Shown: one piece after another, positions 48,322 through 48,437 of the stretch
How the letters are laid out: every line of letters starts with the position of its first letter
How positions within the stretch are numbered: position 1 is the stretch's first letter
NCBI GenBank assembly: GCA_902594395.1
Contig: CACJLZ010000005.1
Coordinates: 1 to 48,437 of the forward strand
Direction: 5' to 3'
Source: an uncultured Pelagibacteraceae bacterium
GTDB lineage: Bacteria; Pseudomonadota; Alphaproteobacteria; Pelagibacterales; Pelagibacteraceae
DNA: 48,437 nt
Program-made: the position numbers and the translations under genes
Notes under the pieces: generated by a model
What the model was told of the DNA's origin: nothing
Database searches by the model: none
Seen by the model: the letters and a program-made list of their open reading frames with translations, nothing else

Positions 48322-48437
48322 ATTTTCAATAAAAGATAAATTATATATGGAGATAGCCTTAAAACTGGCTATATCTCGATACGGTCATACGGGATCAAAT
48401 CCATCTGTTGGTTGTGTGATTGTCAAAAACGATAAGA
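48302..48437 (+). CDS. ribD: Riboflavin biosynthesis deaminase/reductase RibD, N-terminus (3' truncated by window edge)
   Basis: atg at 48302: [45 protein letters not shown]; follows nrdR. Confidence 0.88.
   Translation, partial: MSTKKDKFSIKDKLYMEIALKLAISRYGHTGSNPSVGCVIVKNDK

Overview
This is an AT-rich, very gene-dense bacterial chromosome segment. Gene content and protein style fit a streamlined alphaproteobacterium, most likely SAR11/Pelagibacterales (inference). Nearly all of it is core genome: the 3' part of the S10/spc/alpha ribosomal-protein region (rpsC end to rplQ), then rluC-like, lipB, mgtE, panC, galU, ugd, a RidA-family gene, topA, plsY, pyrC, pyrB, ruvX, gatCAB, an O-methyltransferase, trhO-like, a MATE exporter, an exported nuclease, a two-gene amino-acid-type ABC importer, a soxBDAG sarcosine oxidase operon, tRNA-Ser(GCU), a lytic transglycosylase, dapA, smpB, folK, rsh, pyrE, pdxJ, acpS, lepB, rnc, recO, hemB, a 2OG-Fe(II) oxygenase, rpiB, glyA, nrdR and the start of ribD. 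I saw no CRISPR array, phage, transposon or defence island. I did not find a convincing new multi-gene system. The best leads are: (i) the sox operon continuing into an ABC importer that has no linked ATPase and whose permease carries a lipoprotein-like signal; (ii) a compact Rsh lacking most of the region between TGS and ACT; (iii) an NrdR zinc ribbon with a CxC second knuckle; (iv) a small HxD...H oxygenase divergent from hemB; (v) an 11-bp inverted repeat in the soxB/tRNA-Ser intergenic region; (vi) a pattern of single-gene absences (rpmD, dprA, rpoZ, era) within otherwise conserved clusters; and (vii) convergent gene pairs that abut or overlap with no room for terminators.
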